Positions 50,817 to 60,314 of a stretch of DNA of 64,000 nucleotides are shown one piece after another. The position numbers and the translations under genes were made by a program. The notes under the pieces were generated by a model. The model did no database searches, was not told the DNA's origin, and worked only from the letters and a program-made list of their open reading frames with translations. Position 1 is the first letter of the stretch, and the number at the start of each line of letters is the position of its first letter. Source of the stretch: Actinomycetes bacterium (GTDB lineage: Bacteria; Auribacterota; JAJCYG01); NCBI GenBank assembly GCA_029263055.1, contig JAJCYG010000083.1, positions 1 to 64,000 on the forward strand. Reading direction: 5' to 3'.

Positions 50817-51848
50817 ATGAAGAAAATGACTATTTACCAGATGGCCAAGAAGGCTGGGGTTTCGATTGCCACGATTTCGCGGGCAATGAACCCAAATACT
50901 CGCCATAAAGTTTCTCCACCCACTCGAGCTAAGATTGATCAATTAATTGAAAAGCATGGTTATACCCCTAATGTGGCGGCTCAGAATTTGAGTCGGGCTT
51001 CTTCGCGGGCGATTGGGGTGTTGGTGCCGCAGCAAGAAGGGCTGTTTACAAATGATTTTTATGCACGCATTCTTTCTGGGGTTTCAGATGCATTGATTGG
51101 GAGTGGGTATCAATTTAAGTTAGTGATGTTGCCGGTGGATGGAAAAAATTGGGAACAACATAATTTTAAATTTGGAGAAGGGGTGGATGGGTTGGTTGTG
51201 GCGCATTGGCCTTATTTCTTTTCAAATAAATCGTTTGTGAAAAAAATAAAAATCCCGGTGGCGATTATTAATGATTGGGATAAAGGTTTGACGTGTCACC
51301 GTGTGAGCTGTGATAACGAGAATGGTGGGAGCCTCGTTGCAGAATATCTTTTAAATCGTGGGCACAAAAATATTGCTGTGTTGAGTGGACCTAAATGGTC
51401 GACAGATAGCCATAGTCGTTTGCAAGGTTTTAAAGACGTGCTTAAAAAGAAACGTGTGAAATTTGATGCGGCTCAAGTGATTAGTGCCAACTATAAAGAA
51501 GATGAAGCCACACAAAAAGTGAAACTCTTTTTAACTTCGAAGAAAAAAACATCCGCCATTTTTTGTTTGAATGATGCCATGGCAATTGGGGCTATTCGGG
51601 GTATTCAAGAGTTAGGCTTGTCTTGCCCGAAACAAGTTTCAGTGATTGGTTTTGATGATGCGGTGAGCGCACAATGGCATTCGCCTAAGTTGACTACAGT
51701 GCATCACCCCATCTATGAGATGGCAAAAGGGGCGACTCAGATATTGTTGTCTGATTTAAATCGTAAAAACAAAGTAAAGAAACGTCATTATGTTGAGCAG
51801 GTCTTTCCGGTCCGCCTAGTAGAACGCCAATCCGTAGCTAAATTGTAA
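50817..51848 (+). CDS. LacI-family transcriptional regulator
   Basis: 343 residues. The N-terminal helix-turn-helix and hinge helix (TIYQMAKKAGVSIATISRAM...YTPNVAAQNLS) are typical. The periplasmic-binding-protein-like sensor domain follows (IGVLVPQQEGLFTNDFY, GVDGLVVAHWP, NRGHKNIAVLSG, FCLNDAMAIGAIRGI, VSVIGFDD). It is a dimeric repressor, probably sugar-responsive. Identical operators lie at its start and across its stop codon, so it should repress itself and perhaps rsmD. No sugar-use genes are adjacent. No Shine-Dalgarno precedes ATG. Confidence 0.92.
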   Translation: MKKMTIYQMAKKAGVSIATISRAMNPNTRHKVSPPTRAKIDQLIEKHGYTPNVAAQNLSRASSRAIGVLVPQQEGLFTNDFYARILSGVSDALIGSGYQFKLVMLPVDGKNWEQHNFKFGEGVDGLVVAHWPYFFSNKSFVKKIKIPVAIINDWDKGLTCHRVSCDNENGGSLVAEYLLNRGHKNIAVLSGPKWSTDSHSRLQGFKDVLKKKRVKFDAAQVISANYKEDEATQKVKLFLTSKKKTSAIFCLNDAMAIGAIRGIQELGLSCPKQVSVIGFDDAVSAQWHSPKLTTVHHPIYEMAKGATQILLSDLNRKNKVKKRHYVEQVFPVRLVERQSVAKL

Positions 51849-51857
51849 GCGGTTACA
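51844..51857. promoter_or_regulatory. Second LacI/CcpA-type operator, before rsmD
   Basis: TGTAAGCGGTTACA, the exact reverse complement of the site at 50803. It overlaps the regulator's stop codon and the expected -35 region of the rsmD promoter, whose -10 is at 51871. Confidence 0.85.
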
Positions 51858-51870
51858 TTTTAAAATCTGC

Positions 51871-51885
51871 TATACTCCTTCCATG
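51871..51885 (+). promoter_or_regulatory. -10 box predicting a leaderless rsmD transcript
   Basis: TATACT (51871-51876) ends exactly 6 bases before ATG 51883. The expected -35 position falls in the operator at 51844-51857. Confidence 0.55.
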
Positions 51886-52536
51886 CGTATTATTACAGGG
51901 CAATTCAAAGGGATTCGTTTAGAGAGTGTTGATGACGTCTATTTAAGGCCGATTGATGATCGGGTTAAAGAGTCGGTCTTTAATATTTTGATGCATCGAA
52001 CAAATGGGGCTAAGGTGCTTGATTGTTTTGCGGGGACAGGAGCGATTGGTCTTGAAGCACTTAGCCGGGGGGCTGACTCTGTCTGTTTTGTGGAGAAAGA
52101 GCGTTCCTTTTTAAATGTGCTTAAAAAAAATATTGAGAAGTTGAAGGTTGAAGAACAGGCCAATGTGTGGCCCGGAGATGTTTTTTCTACGATCAAACGA
52201 CTTGCTGAAAAAGAAGAAAAGTTTGATCTAGTCTTTATTGACCCTCCTTATTTTGATCAGGTCAAAGAAGTGAATGGCCGGGTTCAGCAGATTAAAGGGA
52301 TCCGAAAACCAAAAAATGATGAAGAAATTGAAAAGTTACAATCTGCTGATACAGAGCCTCTACCTCAATTAATCTTGAAATATCTCAATGAATACCCTAT
52401 CCTTAAAGAGTCTGGCCTGGGAATGATCCGAACCTTTAAGAAGGTGCCAATCCAATTTGAAGGTTTTGACAATATAAACTGCTGCAGGCAGCAAAATTAC
52501 GGAGACGGCGTCGTTTCTTTTTTTCAGGTAAAATAA
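51883..52536 (+). CDS. rsmD: 16S rRNA guanine-966 N2-methyltransferase RsmD
   Basis: 217 residues. It begins MRIITGQFKGIRL. The SAM-binding loop is VLDCFAGTGAIGLEALSRGAD and the catalytic motif VFIDPPYFDQ. It methylates G966 of 16S rRNA during 30S assembly. It is somewhat longer than the usual 185-200 residues because of a Lys/Glu-rich insert after DPPY. It precedes coaD, the common rsmD-coaD order, with 17 bases between them. Confidence 0.93.
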   Translation: MRIITGQFKGIRLESVDDVYLRPIDDRVKESVFNILMHRTNGAKVLDCFAGTGAIGLEALSRGADSVCFVEKERSFLNVLKKNIEKLKVEEQANVWPGDVFSTIKRLAEKEEKFDLVFIDPPYFDQVKEVNGRVQQIKGIRKPKNDEEIEKLQSADTEPLPQLILKYLNEYPILKESGLGMIRTFKKVPIQFEGFDNINCCRQQNYGDGVVSFFQVK

Positions 52537-52553
52537 TAGTAGGAAGAGTTGAG

Positions 52554-53039
52554 ATGGGCAAAATAGCTATTTATCCAGGAAGTTTCGATCCAATCACATA
52601 TGGGCATATTGATATTATCAAGCGAGCCACTAAGGTCTTTGACAAGGTAGTGGTGGCTGTGGCCCATGCTTCAGGTAAAGATCCGCTTTTTTCCGTGGAA
52701 GAGAGAAAAAGTTTTATTGAGCAAGTAGAATGGGATAGTGGAACGAATATTGAAGTTGATGATTTTCAAGGTTTGCTTGTTGACTATGTTTTAAGAAAAA
52801 AAGGAAATGTAGTGGTACGGGGTCTTAGAGCGTTATCTGATTTTGAATATGAGTTTCAAATGGCGTTAATTAACCGAAAGCTTTCAGAAGAAGTTGAAAC
52901 CATGTTTTTGATGGCCGGTGAAACCTATTCCTATTTGTCGTCCCGAACCATGAAAGAGATCATCTCTTTGCGGGGAAGTGCTGCAGCTTTTGTACCCAAA
53001 CATGTGGAAGAAGCATTAAAGAAGAAGTTAATCAAATAA
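52554..53039 (+). CDS. coaD: Phosphopantetheine adenylyltransferase
   Basis: 161 residues. The nucleotidyltransferase motif is YPGSFDPITYGHIDII (T-x-G-H), with VVRGLRALSDFEYEFQMA and the C-terminal YLSSRTMKEI. It makes dephospho-CoA from 4'-phosphopantetheine and ATP, the penultimate CoA step, and so supplies the fatty-acid genes downstream. AGGAAGAG serves as the ribosome site. Confidence 0.96.
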   Translation: MGKIAIYPGSFDPITYGHIDIIKRATKVFDKVVVAVAHASGKDPLFSVEERKSFIEQVEWDSGTNIEVDDFQGLLVDYVLRKKGNVVVRGLRALSDFEYEFQMALINRKLSEEVETMFLMAGETYSYLSSRTMKEIISLRGSAAAFVPKHVEEALKKKLIK

Positions 53040-53059
53040 TTTAGAAGTGAGGTTGTGAT

Positions 53060-53518
53060 ATGAAAATTGAAATCAATAAAATGCCTGAAGCTGGTTTTTG
53101 GGCAGAAGAAGCTGAAACAGCAAAAGAGATGGGTTTGTCTTATCCTGCTTGCCAGTTTAAAGATCCCATTAAAATGAATTTTTTTGTGAATAAGGTCTCT
53201 GGAGACCTTTTGGCACAAGGTCCAGTAACGACTCAGGCTCACATTGAGTGTTCTCGTTGCTTGAATGATTTTATCTATCCCATAGATTTGAAGAAATTTA
53301 CTTTCTGTGAGCCTATAGGCAAGCAGCTTATTATTGACTTGACGGATGCTGTGACTGGGGATATTATACTTGCTCTTCCCTCGAAGCCTCTCTGTAAAGA
53401 GGACTGTCAGGGGTTGTGCGTTAAGTGTGGACAAGATCTTAATTCAGGCAAATGTTCATGTGCAAAAGATTCTAAAGATATACGATTAGCTGAATTAGAT
53501 AAAATTAAGTTTGATTAA
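53060..53518 (+). CDS. YceD/DUF177 family protein, 23S rRNA accumulation factor
   Basis: 152 residues. The Cys-containing segments IECSRCLNDF and CKEDCQGLCVKCGQDLN match the DUF177/YceD family. That family often sits directly before rpmF, as here, and is linked to 23S rRNA accumulation. Four or more Cys near the C-terminus suggest metal binding. GTGAGGTTGTG precedes ATG. rpmF starts 13 bases after the stop. Confidence 0.88.
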   Translation: MKIEINKMPEAGFWAEEAETAKEMGLSYPACQFKDPIKMNFFVNKVSGDLLAQGPVTTQAHIECSRCLNDFIYPIDLKKFTFCEPIGKQLIIDLTDAVTGDIILALPSKPLCKEDCQGLCVKCGQDLNSGKCSCAKDSKDIRLAELDKIKFD

Positions 53519-53531
53519 ATAGGAGTCAGTC

Positions 53532-53711
53532 ATGCCAGTACCAAAAAAGAAACGCTCTAGATCTCGTGGAGGATCTCGTCAAGCACATAAAGCCCTAAAA
53601 GCTCCTTCAGCAGCGAATTGCTCCCATTGCGCTCAACCGACAAAACCTCATGCGGTTTGTTCTTCATGTGGATATTATCGTGGACGCATGGTTGTTTACG
53701 TTCAAAAATAA
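53532..53711 (+). CDS. rpmF: 50S ribosomal protein L32
   Basis: 59 residues. It starts MPVPKKKRSRSRGGSRQAHK and has two CxxC pairs, CSHC and CSSCGYYRG, the zinc-binding form. GGAGTCAGTC precedes ATG. The order yceD-rpmF-plsX-fab is widely conserved and links translation with lipid synthesis. Confidence 0.96.
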   Translation: MPVPKKKRSRSRGGSRQAHKALKAPSAANCSHCAQPTKPHAVCSSCGYYRGRMVVYVQK

Positions 53712-53778
53712 GCTTTTCCTTAATTTCTACCTATCTCATTGAACATTTTCAAATAGAAAATAGGACACCCGTCAGGAA

Positions 53779-54798
53779 ATGAAAATAGCCATAGATGCCA
53801 TGGGGGGAGATAAGGCTCCTCAAGAGATTGTCTTAGGTGCTGTCGAAGCAGCGAGACAACGTGGTAAAAGTTCACCCGAGCTTGTTTTGGTTGGGGACCA
53901 AGAAAGAATTGAGCAAGAATTATCGCGCGTCGATACTTCAGACCTTCCTCTATCTGTTCATCATGCTTCTCAAGTTGTTGATATGGGCGATTCTCCTGTG
54001 ATGGCTGTTCGTAAGAAAAAAGATTCCTCTATTTCAGTTGCAGCTGACCTGGCTCGATCAGGTGAAGTCGATGCGATTGTTTCTGCTGGTAATACTGGAG
54101 CTGCTGTTGCCGCAACCACATTAAAATGGCGTACATTAAATGGCGTGGAACGTTCTTCAATTGCTATTGTCATGCCAGGACCCAACGGAATTTTTGTTTT
54201 ACTCGATGCAGGTGCCAACAGTGATTGTCGTCCAAAGCATCTTCTTCAATTTGCTGTAATGGGGGATGTTTACGCACGCACTATTTTAAATATTCGTAAT
54301 CCTCGAATTGGTCTTCTCGGTATTGGTGAAGAAGCTTCTAAAGGAAATGAACTGACTAAAGAATCTTTTAAGCTATTAGAAAAATCTCGTTTAAACTTTT
54401 TTGGAAACATTGAAGGAAAAGATGTGTTTGAAAATAAAGTTGATGTGATTGTTTGTGATGGGTTTGTCGGAAATATTGTGCTCAAGTTAAGTGAAGGTTT
54501 GGGCATGACATTATCTAAAACAATTAGAAAAGAGATTAAACGAACCATTTGGGGTTCAATAGGAGGGTTGCTTGTTCGCTCTTCTTTAAAACGATTTAAA
54601 AAGCGGCTTAACTACGAACAGTTTGGTGGTGCTCCTTTATTAGGGGTGAATGGCCGTTGTATTATTGCTCATGGGGGCTCCTCTTCTTTAGCCATTAAAA
54701 ATGCGATTCATGTGGCTGAAGATTATGTGGTGCAAAAAGTAAATGAACGTATTATTGAAGCTATTGAGGAGACTAAGGGTATTACCCCTATTTGGTAA
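53779..54798 (+). CDS. plsX: Phosphate acyltransferase PlsX
   Basis: 339 residues. Starts MKIAIDAMGGDKAPQEIVLGA. Other family segments are AIVSAGNTGAAVAATTL, DAGANSDCRPKHLLQFA, IGEEASKGNELTKESF and VCDGFVGNIVLK. It makes acyl-phosphate from acyl-ACP for phospholipid synthesis. CAGGAAATG gives a close ribosome site. fabH starts 3 bases after its stop. Confidence 0.95.
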   Translation: MKIAIDAMGGDKAPQEIVLGAVEAARQRGKSSPELVLVGDQERIEQELSRVDTSDLPLSVHHASQVVDMGDSPVMAVRKKKDSSISVAADLARSGEVDAIVSAGNTGAAVAATTLKWRTLNGVERSSIAIVMPGPNGIFVLLDAGANSDCRPKHLLQFAVMGDVYARTILNIRNPRIGLLGIGEEASKGNELTKESFKLLEKSRLNFFGNIEGKDVFENKVDVIVCDGFVGNIVLKLSEGLGMTLSKTIRKEIKRTIWGSIGGLLVRSSLKRFKKRLNYEQFGGAPLLGVNGRCIIAHGGSSSLAIKNAIHVAEDYVVQKVNERIIEAIEETKGITPIW

Positions 54799-54801
54799 AT
54801 C

Positions 54802-55815
54802 GTGAAACAGCATCCTGAGCATAAAGAACATTTTCCTTATGGAACCGTGGTCCTTGGAACCGGCTCCTATCTTCCTGAAAAAATCTTAACCAATTCTGAT
54901 TTAGAGAAGATTGTCGATACTAATGATGAATGGATTCGATCTCGAACAGGGATTAAAGAACGTCGTATTGCAGCAGATGGCCAGCACACATCTGATTTAG
55001 CGACTGAAGCAGCGCGCGCTGCATTAGAAGCAGCCAATGTAAAGCCTGAAGATTTAGATTTGATTATTGTTGCGACCATCACATCTGATATGCCTTTTCC
55101 TTCAACAGCTTGTTTTGTTCAAGCTAAGCTTGGAGCCACAAAAGCAGCAGCCTTTGATTTAAGTGCGGCCTGTGCTGGAACCATTTATGGGATCAGTGTG
55201 GCGCACCAATTTATTCAATCAGGAACGTATGAACATGTTTTGGTGATTGGTTCTGAAAAATTGTCATCGATTACAGATTGGACGGATCGTAGTACTTGTG
55301 TTCTTTTTGGTGATGGGGCAGGTGCTTTGGTTTTAGGGCGTGGCCCTCGAGGAAAAGGAATTGTTTCTTCTTTTTTAGCCAGTGATGGGTCTAAAGCAGA
55401 TATTTTAAAAATGCCAGGTGGAGGAAGTCGTTTTCCAACCTCTCATGAAACCGTTGATGAGAAAATGCATTATTTAAAGATGGATGGCCAAGAAGTGTTT
55501 AAAAATGCTGTGAGTAGTATGGGGAAGGTGGCTGTAAAAGCATTAGAGCAATGTGGGCTTACAGGCGATGAAATTTCATATTTTGTGCCGCATCAAGCCA
55601 ATGCGCGTATTATTTCAGCTGTAGCAAAGCGGTTGTCTATCCCTGATGAAAAAATTCATTTAAATGTAGAACGATTTGGAAACATGTCCTCTGCTTCAAC
55701 CGTGGTTGGGTTTGATGAGTTAGTCCGATCAGGAAAATTAAAAGAGGGTGACATTGTTGTTTTAGTTGGTTTTGGAAGTGGTTTGGTTTGGGGTTCTCTA
55801 GTCATTAAATGGTAA
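54802..55815 (+). CDS. fabH: 3-oxoacyl-ACP synthase III
   Basis: 337 residues from GTG 54802. Thiolase-fold condensing enzyme with catalytic C124 (LSAACAGTI), H264 (PHQANARI) and N294 (NVERFGNMSSAS). It starts fatty-acid chains by condensing acetyl-CoA with malonyl-ACP. The first 12 residues before YGTVVLGTGSYLP are extra, so an alternative start may exist, but no other start codon lies in that stretch. Confidence 0.95.
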   Translation: MKQHPEHKEHFPYGTVVLGTGSYLPEKILTNSDLEKIVDTNDEWIRSRTGIKERRIAADGQHTSDLATEAARAALEAANVKPEDLDLIIVATITSDMPFPSTACFVQAKLGATKAAAFDLSAACAGTIYGISVAHQFIQSGTYEHVLVIGSEKLSSITDWTDRSTCVLFGDGAGALVLGRGPRGKGIVSSFLASDGSKADILKMPGGGSRFPTSHETVDEKMHYLKMDGQEVFKNAVSSMGKVAVKALEQCGLTGDEISYFVPHQANARIISAVAKRLSIPDEKIHLNVERFGNMSSASTVVGFDELVRSGKLKEGDIVVLVGFGSGLVWGSLVIKW

Positions 55816-55831
55816 AGAGGTATACATAAAG

Positions 55832-56785
55832 ATGAAAATTGGATTTTTATTTCCTGGTCAAGGAGCTCAATATGTAGGAATGGGAAAAGAGCTTGCAGAA
55901 AATTTTAAATCTGCAAATGCGCTTTTTGATCAAGCGAATGATATTTTAGGCGTTGATTTAAAGAAGATTGCTTTTGAAGGGCCTGAGTCTGAATTGACTT
56001 TAACAAATAACAGCCAGCCTGCTTTGTTGGTGACAAGCATTGCTGCATTGGCGGCGATGCGTGAAGCAGGCATTGATGTGGAACCTTCTGCTGTGGCTGG
56101 ACTCAGTTTAGGTGAGTTTACAGCATTGCATGTTGCAGGTGTGCTTGATTTTGAGTCGGCATTAAAGTTAGTTCGTTTGCGTGGGACGTTAATGCAACAA
56201 GCGTGTGATGAAAATGAAGGGACCATGGCTTCGATCATGGGTCTTGAAGAAGATGTGGTGCACGCCATTGTGGCTGAAGCCGATCAAGTGGATCGTGTGG
56301 ATGTCGCCAATGTAAATTGTCCGGGCCAAGTGGTTGTTTCTGGAACCAAAGCAGGCGTTCAAAAATCAATTGAATTAGCGGATGCTAAAGAAGCCAAGAA
56401 AGTAGTAGAGTTAACTGTGGCCGGTGCGTTTCATTCTAGGCTCATGCAAAGTGCGCGCGAAAAATTAGAAGAAGCATTAAAAGAAGTGACTTTAGAAAAG
56501 GCATCTATTCCTGTTTATCACAATGTCACAGGAAATCAGACACGTGATATTGAAGAGATGCGAGGGCTTCTCGGAGAACAGGTCACTTCTTCTGTGTTGT
56601 GGGAAAAAGGGATTCGCCAAATGATTCAGGATGGGGTGAACGCCTTTATTGAGCTGGGATCTGGGCGAGTGTTGAGTGGATTGCTTAAAAGAATTGAACG
56701 AGGCATTCCATTTGCCAATGTAGAAGATTTAAAAAGTCTTGAAAAAACCAAGAAATTTGTCGATGATTTAAAGGTTAACAATTAG
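55832..56785 (+). CDS. fabD: Malonyl-CoA:ACP transacylase
   Basis: 317 residues. It starts [18 protein letters not shown]. The nucleophile elbow GLSLGEF carries S92 and the catalytic His is H201 (GAFHSRLM). It loads malonyl groups onto ACP. AAAGAGG precedes the ATG by 11 bases. It forms one operon with fabG, acpP and the upstream plsX-fabH. Confidence 0.96.
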   Translation: MKIGFLFPGQGAQYVGMGKELAENFKSANALFDQANDILGVDLKKIAFEGPESELTLTNNSQPALLVTSIAALAAMREAGIDVEPSAVAGLSLGEFTALHVAGVLDFESALKLVRLRGTLMQQACDENEGTMASIMGLEEDVVHAIVAEADQVDRVDVANVNCPGQVVVSGTKAGVQKSIELADAKEAKKVVELTVAGAFHSRLMQSAREKLEEALKEVTLEKASIPVYHNVTGNQTRDIEEMRGLLGEQVTSSVLWEKGIRQMIQDGVNAFIELGSGRVLSGLLKRIERGIPFANVEDLKSLEKTKKFVDDLKVNN

Positions 56786-56799
56786 AAAAGGGATTAAAT

Positions 56800-57540
56800 A
56801 TGTTATTAAAAGATAAAGTAGCGCTAGTGACAGGTGGGGGCCAAGGAATTGGGAAAGCTATTTCAGTTCGTTTAGCCAAAGAAGGGGCTAATATTGCTGT
56901 GTGTGATATCAATATGGATATTGCGAGTCAAACAGCTAAAGAATTAGAAGGAATGGGTGTTAAAGCTGCTGCTTTTGAGACCAATGTTTCAGACCTTAAA
57001 TCGGCGGAAGATACTGTGAATAAAGTTGTTGACAATTTTGGGTGCGTCGATATACTGGTCAACAATGCGGGTGTTACCCGGGACACGCTTCTAATGCGTA
57101 TGAGCGAAGCGGATTGGGATTTGGTCTTAAGTGTTAACCTTAAAGGGACATTTAATTTTTCCAAAGCAGTTGTTCGTCCAATGATGAAGCAACGGAGTGG
57201 TGCGATTGTCAATGTGGCCTCTGTGATTGGGTTGATGGGAAATGCAGGCCAAGCAAATTACGCAGCTTCTAAAGCAGGTGTGATTGGTTTAACCAAGTCA
57301 GTTGCTAAAGAAGTGGCATCTAGAAATATTAGAGTGAATGCTGTGGCTCCTGGTTTTATTGCTACGGCCATGACAGATAAACTGCCTGATGATGTACGGA
57401 ATAAGATGTTAGAAAATATTCCTTTAGGTCGTTTTGGTGAGCCAGAAGATGTGGCTGATGTGATTTTATTTTTAGCCAGTGACTTGTCTCGATATGTGAC
57501 AGGGACAGTGGTTAATATTAGTGGCGGTTTAGTGACGTAA
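56800..57540 (+). CDS. fabG: 3-oxoacyl-ACP reductase
   Basis: 246 residues, short-chain dehydrogenase. The NADP loop is [10 protein letters not shown], followed by NNAGVTRD, with Y154 and K158 in NYAASKAG and a Ser in the preceding ASVIG. It reduces 3-oxoacyl-ACP with NADPH. The start follows AAAAGGG at normal spacing. Confidence 0.96.
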   Translation: MLLKDKVALVTGGGQGIGKAISVRLAKEGANIAVCDINMDIASQTAKELEGMGVKAAAFETNVSDLKSAEDTVNKVVDNFGCVDILVNNAGVTRDTLLMRMSEADWDLVLSVNLKGTFNFSKAVVRPMMKQRSGAIVNVASVIGLMGNAGQANYAASKAGVIGLTKSVAKEVASRNIRVNAVAPGFIATAMTDKLPDDVRNKMLENIPLGRFGEPEDVADVILFLASDLSRYVTGTVVNISGGLVT

Positions 57541-57572
57541 TCAACTCGTAATATGTTTAAAAGGAGATTCAG

Positions 57573-57818
57573 ATGGCTGACAGTGTTGAAGACAAAGTAA
57601 AAAAAATTATTGTAGAACAACTTGGCGTGAATGCTGAGGAAGTCACAAAAGAAGCTTCTTTTATTGATGACTTAGGTGCAGATTCTTTAGATACAGTCGA
57701 GCTAGTCATGGCTTTTGAAGAAGAGTTTGATGCTGAAATTCCTGACGAAGAAGCTGAAAAGTTAAGATCTGTTGGGGATGCTGTTGATTACATCACAAAA
57801 AAATTGAAAGTTAGCTAA
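57573..57818 (+). CDS. acpP: Acyl carrier protein
   Basis: 81 residues, acidic. The phosphopantetheine site is S38 in [18 protein letters not shown] precedes ATG. A strong terminator follows, so acpP ends the plsX-fab transcript. Confidence 0.97.
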   Translation: MADSVEDKVKKIIVEQLGVNAEEVTKEASFIDDLGADSLDTVELVMAFEEEFDAEIPDEEAEKLRSVGDAVDYITKKLKVS

Positions 57819-57838
57819 AACTTTTATGAATCTAAAGT

Positions 57839-57880
57839 AAGGAAGAAAAAAAACAAATTTGTTTTTTTTCTTCCTTTTTT
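57839..57880 (+). terminator. Intrinsic terminator after acpP
   Basis: A perfect 19-bp inverted repeat (AAGGAAGAAAAAAAACAAA and its complement) with no unpaired loop, followed by TTTT. AT-rich but long; it separates acpP from fabF. Confidence 0.75.
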
Positions 57881-57896
57881 AGTTTAGGGGTATGAC

Positions 57897-59138
57897 ATGT
57901 CAAGACGCGTAGTAGTGACTGGAATTGGTTTAAAAACTCCTGTTGGAAACCATGTTGATGAATTTTGGTCTTCTCTTATTAATGGTAAGAGTGGAATTGG
58001 ATTGATCGAAAGTTTTGATACGACTGAGTACAATGCCAAAATTGGGGGTCATGTTAAAAACTTTGATCCTTTAGAATACGTGAATGCTAAAGAGTTGAGA
58101 CGAATGGATACGTTTGTTCGCTTTTCAACAGCTGCGGCAGTTGATTGTGTTAAAGATGCTGGACTTGATTTAGATAAGGTGGATCGAACCCGAATTGGGG
58201 TTTTGGTTGGTTCTGGAATTGGTGGGATTACTACGATTGAACAGAATCATGAGAAGCTTCTGAAAGGGGGACCTCGTAAAATCTCTCCATTTTTTATTCC
58301 AATGTTGATTGTCAATATGGCTCCAGGTCAAATTTCTATGACCTTAGGATTAAAAGGACCTAATTTGTGTGTGGCCACAGCCTGTGCCACAGCCAACCAT
58401 GCGATTGGTGAAGCAGCTAGATTAATTAAGTATGGCGATGCAGAAGCGATGATTGCAGGGGGAACAGAAGCCCCTTTAACTCCATTGGGTACAGGTGGTT
58501 TTTGTTCGGCCAAAGCACTTTCTCTTCGAAATGACGAACCTCAACGGGCAAGTCGTCCCTTTGATTTAAACCGAGATGGTTTTGTTATGGGTGAAGGGGC
58601 AGGGGTTGTGATGTTGGAAGAATTAGAGTTTGCTAAAAAACGGGGTGCACATATTTATTGTGAGTTGATTGGTTATGGTTTGACAGGAGATGCTTATCAC
58701 ATGACTTCACCTGCACCTGACGGTGAAGGAGCGGCTCGTTGTATGAAAATGTCTTTAGATGACGCAAAAGTCAATCCAGAAGATGTTGATTATATTAATG
58801 CGCATGGAACGTCGACAAAGATGAATGATAAGTTTGAGACCATGGCCATTAAAACTGTTTTTGGAGACCATGCCCGCAAAGTTAATATTAGTTCCACCAA
58901 ATCAATGACAGGTCACTTATTGGGAGCTGCAGGTGGAATAGAAATGGCTGCGATTGCTTTAGCTTTAGAGAAAAATATTATTCCACCTACAATCAATTAT
59001 GAGACGCCTGATCCTGAATGTGACTTGGATTACACGCCTAACACTGCCCGCGAAGCAACTGTTGACGTTGCTGTATCCAACTCATTAGGTTTTGGGGGAC
59101 ATAATTCCACACTAGTTGCACGAAAATTTAAGGATTAG
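57897..59138 (+). CDS. fabF: 3-oxoacyl-ACP synthase II
   Basis: 413 residues. The catalytic triad of elongating ketosynthases is at its textbook positions: C163 (ATACATA), H303 (NAHGTST) and H340 ([12 protein letters not shown]). It extends acyl chains with malonyl-ACP. AGGGG precedes the ATG by about 7 bases. It is preceded by the acpP terminator and followed by an acyl-CoA dehydrogenase gene with its own -10 box. Confidence 0.96.
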   Translation: MSRRVVVTGIGLKTPVGNHVDEFWSSLINGKSGIGLIESFDTTEYNAKIGGHVKNFDPLEYVNAKELRRMDTFVRFSTAAAVDCVKDAGLDLDKVDRTRIGVLVGSGIGGITTIEQNHEKLLKGGPRKISPFFIPMLIVNMAPGQISMTLGLKGPNLCVATACATANHAIGEAARLIKYGDAEAMIAGGTEAPLTPLGTGGFCSAKALSLRNDEPQRASRPFDLNRDGFVMGEGAGVVMLEELEFAKKRGAHIYCELIGYGLTGDAYHMTSPAPDGEGAARCMKMSLDDAKVNPEDVDYINAHGTSTKMNDKFETMAIKTVFGDHARKVNISSTKSMTGHLLGAAGGIEMAAIALALEKNIIPPTINYETPDPECDLDYTPNTAREATVDVAVSNSLGFGGHNSTLVARKFKD

Positions 59139-59140
59139 GG

Positions 59141-59155
59141 TATAATAACGATATG
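59141..59155 (+). promoter_or_regulatory. -10 box predicting a leaderless acyl-CoA dehydrogenase transcript
   Basis: A perfect TATAAT (59141-59146) ends exactly 6 bases before ATG 59153. TTGCAC at 59116-59121 may be the -35 at 19-base spacing. No Shine-Dalgarno. Confidence 0.65.
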
Positions 59156-60310
59156 AACTATTTTCTGACAGAACAACAAGAAGCGATTCAAGAAGTTGCC
59201 CGTCAAGTGGCTAATGATGTGATCAAACCTATCCGCGCTAAATATGATGAGAGTGCTGAGTTTCCTTGGGAAGCTGTTAAAGGAATGAAAGAAGCAGATC
59301 TGTTTGGTGTTTATATTCCTGAAGAATATGGTGGAATGGGTGGAGGTATTTTAGATTTGGTGATTGCCGTCGAAGAATTGAGTCGTGCATGTGGGGGAGT
59401 TTCTCTTTCACTAGCGGCAACCGCCTTAGGTGTGATTCCAATCATGCTCTACGGAACTGAAGAGCAAAAGAAAAAATATATTCCTGAATGTGCGAGTGGT
59501 GACAAGCTTGCTGCTTTTGGGATTACAGAGCCCACTGCAGGCAGTGATGCTGGAGGCATTATTTCAACAGCAACTGAAGATGGGGATCATTTTATTTTAA
59601 ATGGAACCAAACAGTGGATCACTAACGGTGAAGTTGCAGAGGTCTATACAACTGTTTTTATGACTGATCGTCAAAAAGGGGCGCGTGGAGCGACTGCTTT
59701 TATTGTTGAAAAAGGGACGCCTGGTTTTAGTTTTGGGAAGCACTATGACAAAATGGGGATTCGTGCTTCAGCAACCACAGAACTTGTTTTTGAAGACTGT
59801 AAAGTACCTAAAGAAAATATGCTTGGAAAACGAGGTCAAGGTTTTATGGTTGCCATGAAAACTTTTGATCATGCCCGTCCTGGTGTGGCTGCTCAAGCCT
59901 TAGGAATTGCTCAAGGGGCTTTAGACGAATCACTTCGTTATGCTAAAGACCGTAAGCAATTTGGAAAGTCTATTTCTTCGTTTCAAGGGTTGCAATTTAT
60001 GTTGGCTGATATGGCAACTTACATTGAAGCATCCAGAGCCTTGACTTATGCCGCAGCAAAAGCGATTGATTCGGGCCAAGATCGTTTTCCTAAAGAGTCT
60101 TCCATGTCAAAACTCCTTTCATCTGATGTGGCGATGAAGGTAACAACCGATGCGGTTCAAATTTTTGGGGGTTATGGTTATATGAAGGAATATCCTGTTG
60201 AAAAAATGATGCGGGATGCCAAGATCACTCAAATTTACGAAGGAACCAATCAAATTCAACGTTCAGTGATTGCTCAAAACTTACTAAAGGAACTTCTTAA
60301 AAAATCTTAA
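59153..60310 (+). CDS. Acyl-CoA dehydrogenase
   Basis: 385 residues. FAD-containing family: FGITEPTAGSDAGG, TKQWITNGEVA, RKQFGKSISSFQGLQFMLADM, FGGYGYMKEYPVEKMMRDAKI, and the catalytic base E363 in IYEGTNQIQR. It oxidises an acyl-CoA at the alpha-beta bond and passes electrons to ETF, whose two subunit genes follow at once. Short- or branched-chain specificity is likely from the length and motifs, but not certain. No hydratase or thiolase gene is present, so a full beta-oxidation pathway is not encoded here. Confidence 0.93.
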   Translation: MNYFLTEQQEAIQEVARQVANDVIKPIRAKYDESAEFPWEAVKGMKEADLFGVYIPEEYGGMGGGILDLVIAVEELSRACGGVSLSLAATALGVIPIMLYGTEEQKKKYIPECASGDKLAAFGITEPTAGSDAGGIISTATEDGDHFILNGTKQWITNGEVAEVYTTVFMTDRQKGARGATAFIVEKGTPGFSFGKHYDKMGIRASATTELVFEDCKVPKENMLGKRGQGFMVAMKTFDHARPGVAAQALGIAQGALDESLRYAKDRKQFGKSISSFQGLQFMLADMATYIEASRALTYAAAKAIDSGQDRFPKESSMSKLLSSDVAMKVTTDAVQIFGGYGYMKEYPVEKMMRDAKITQIYEGTNQIQRSVIAQNLLKELLKKS

Positions 60311-60314
60311 TCTT

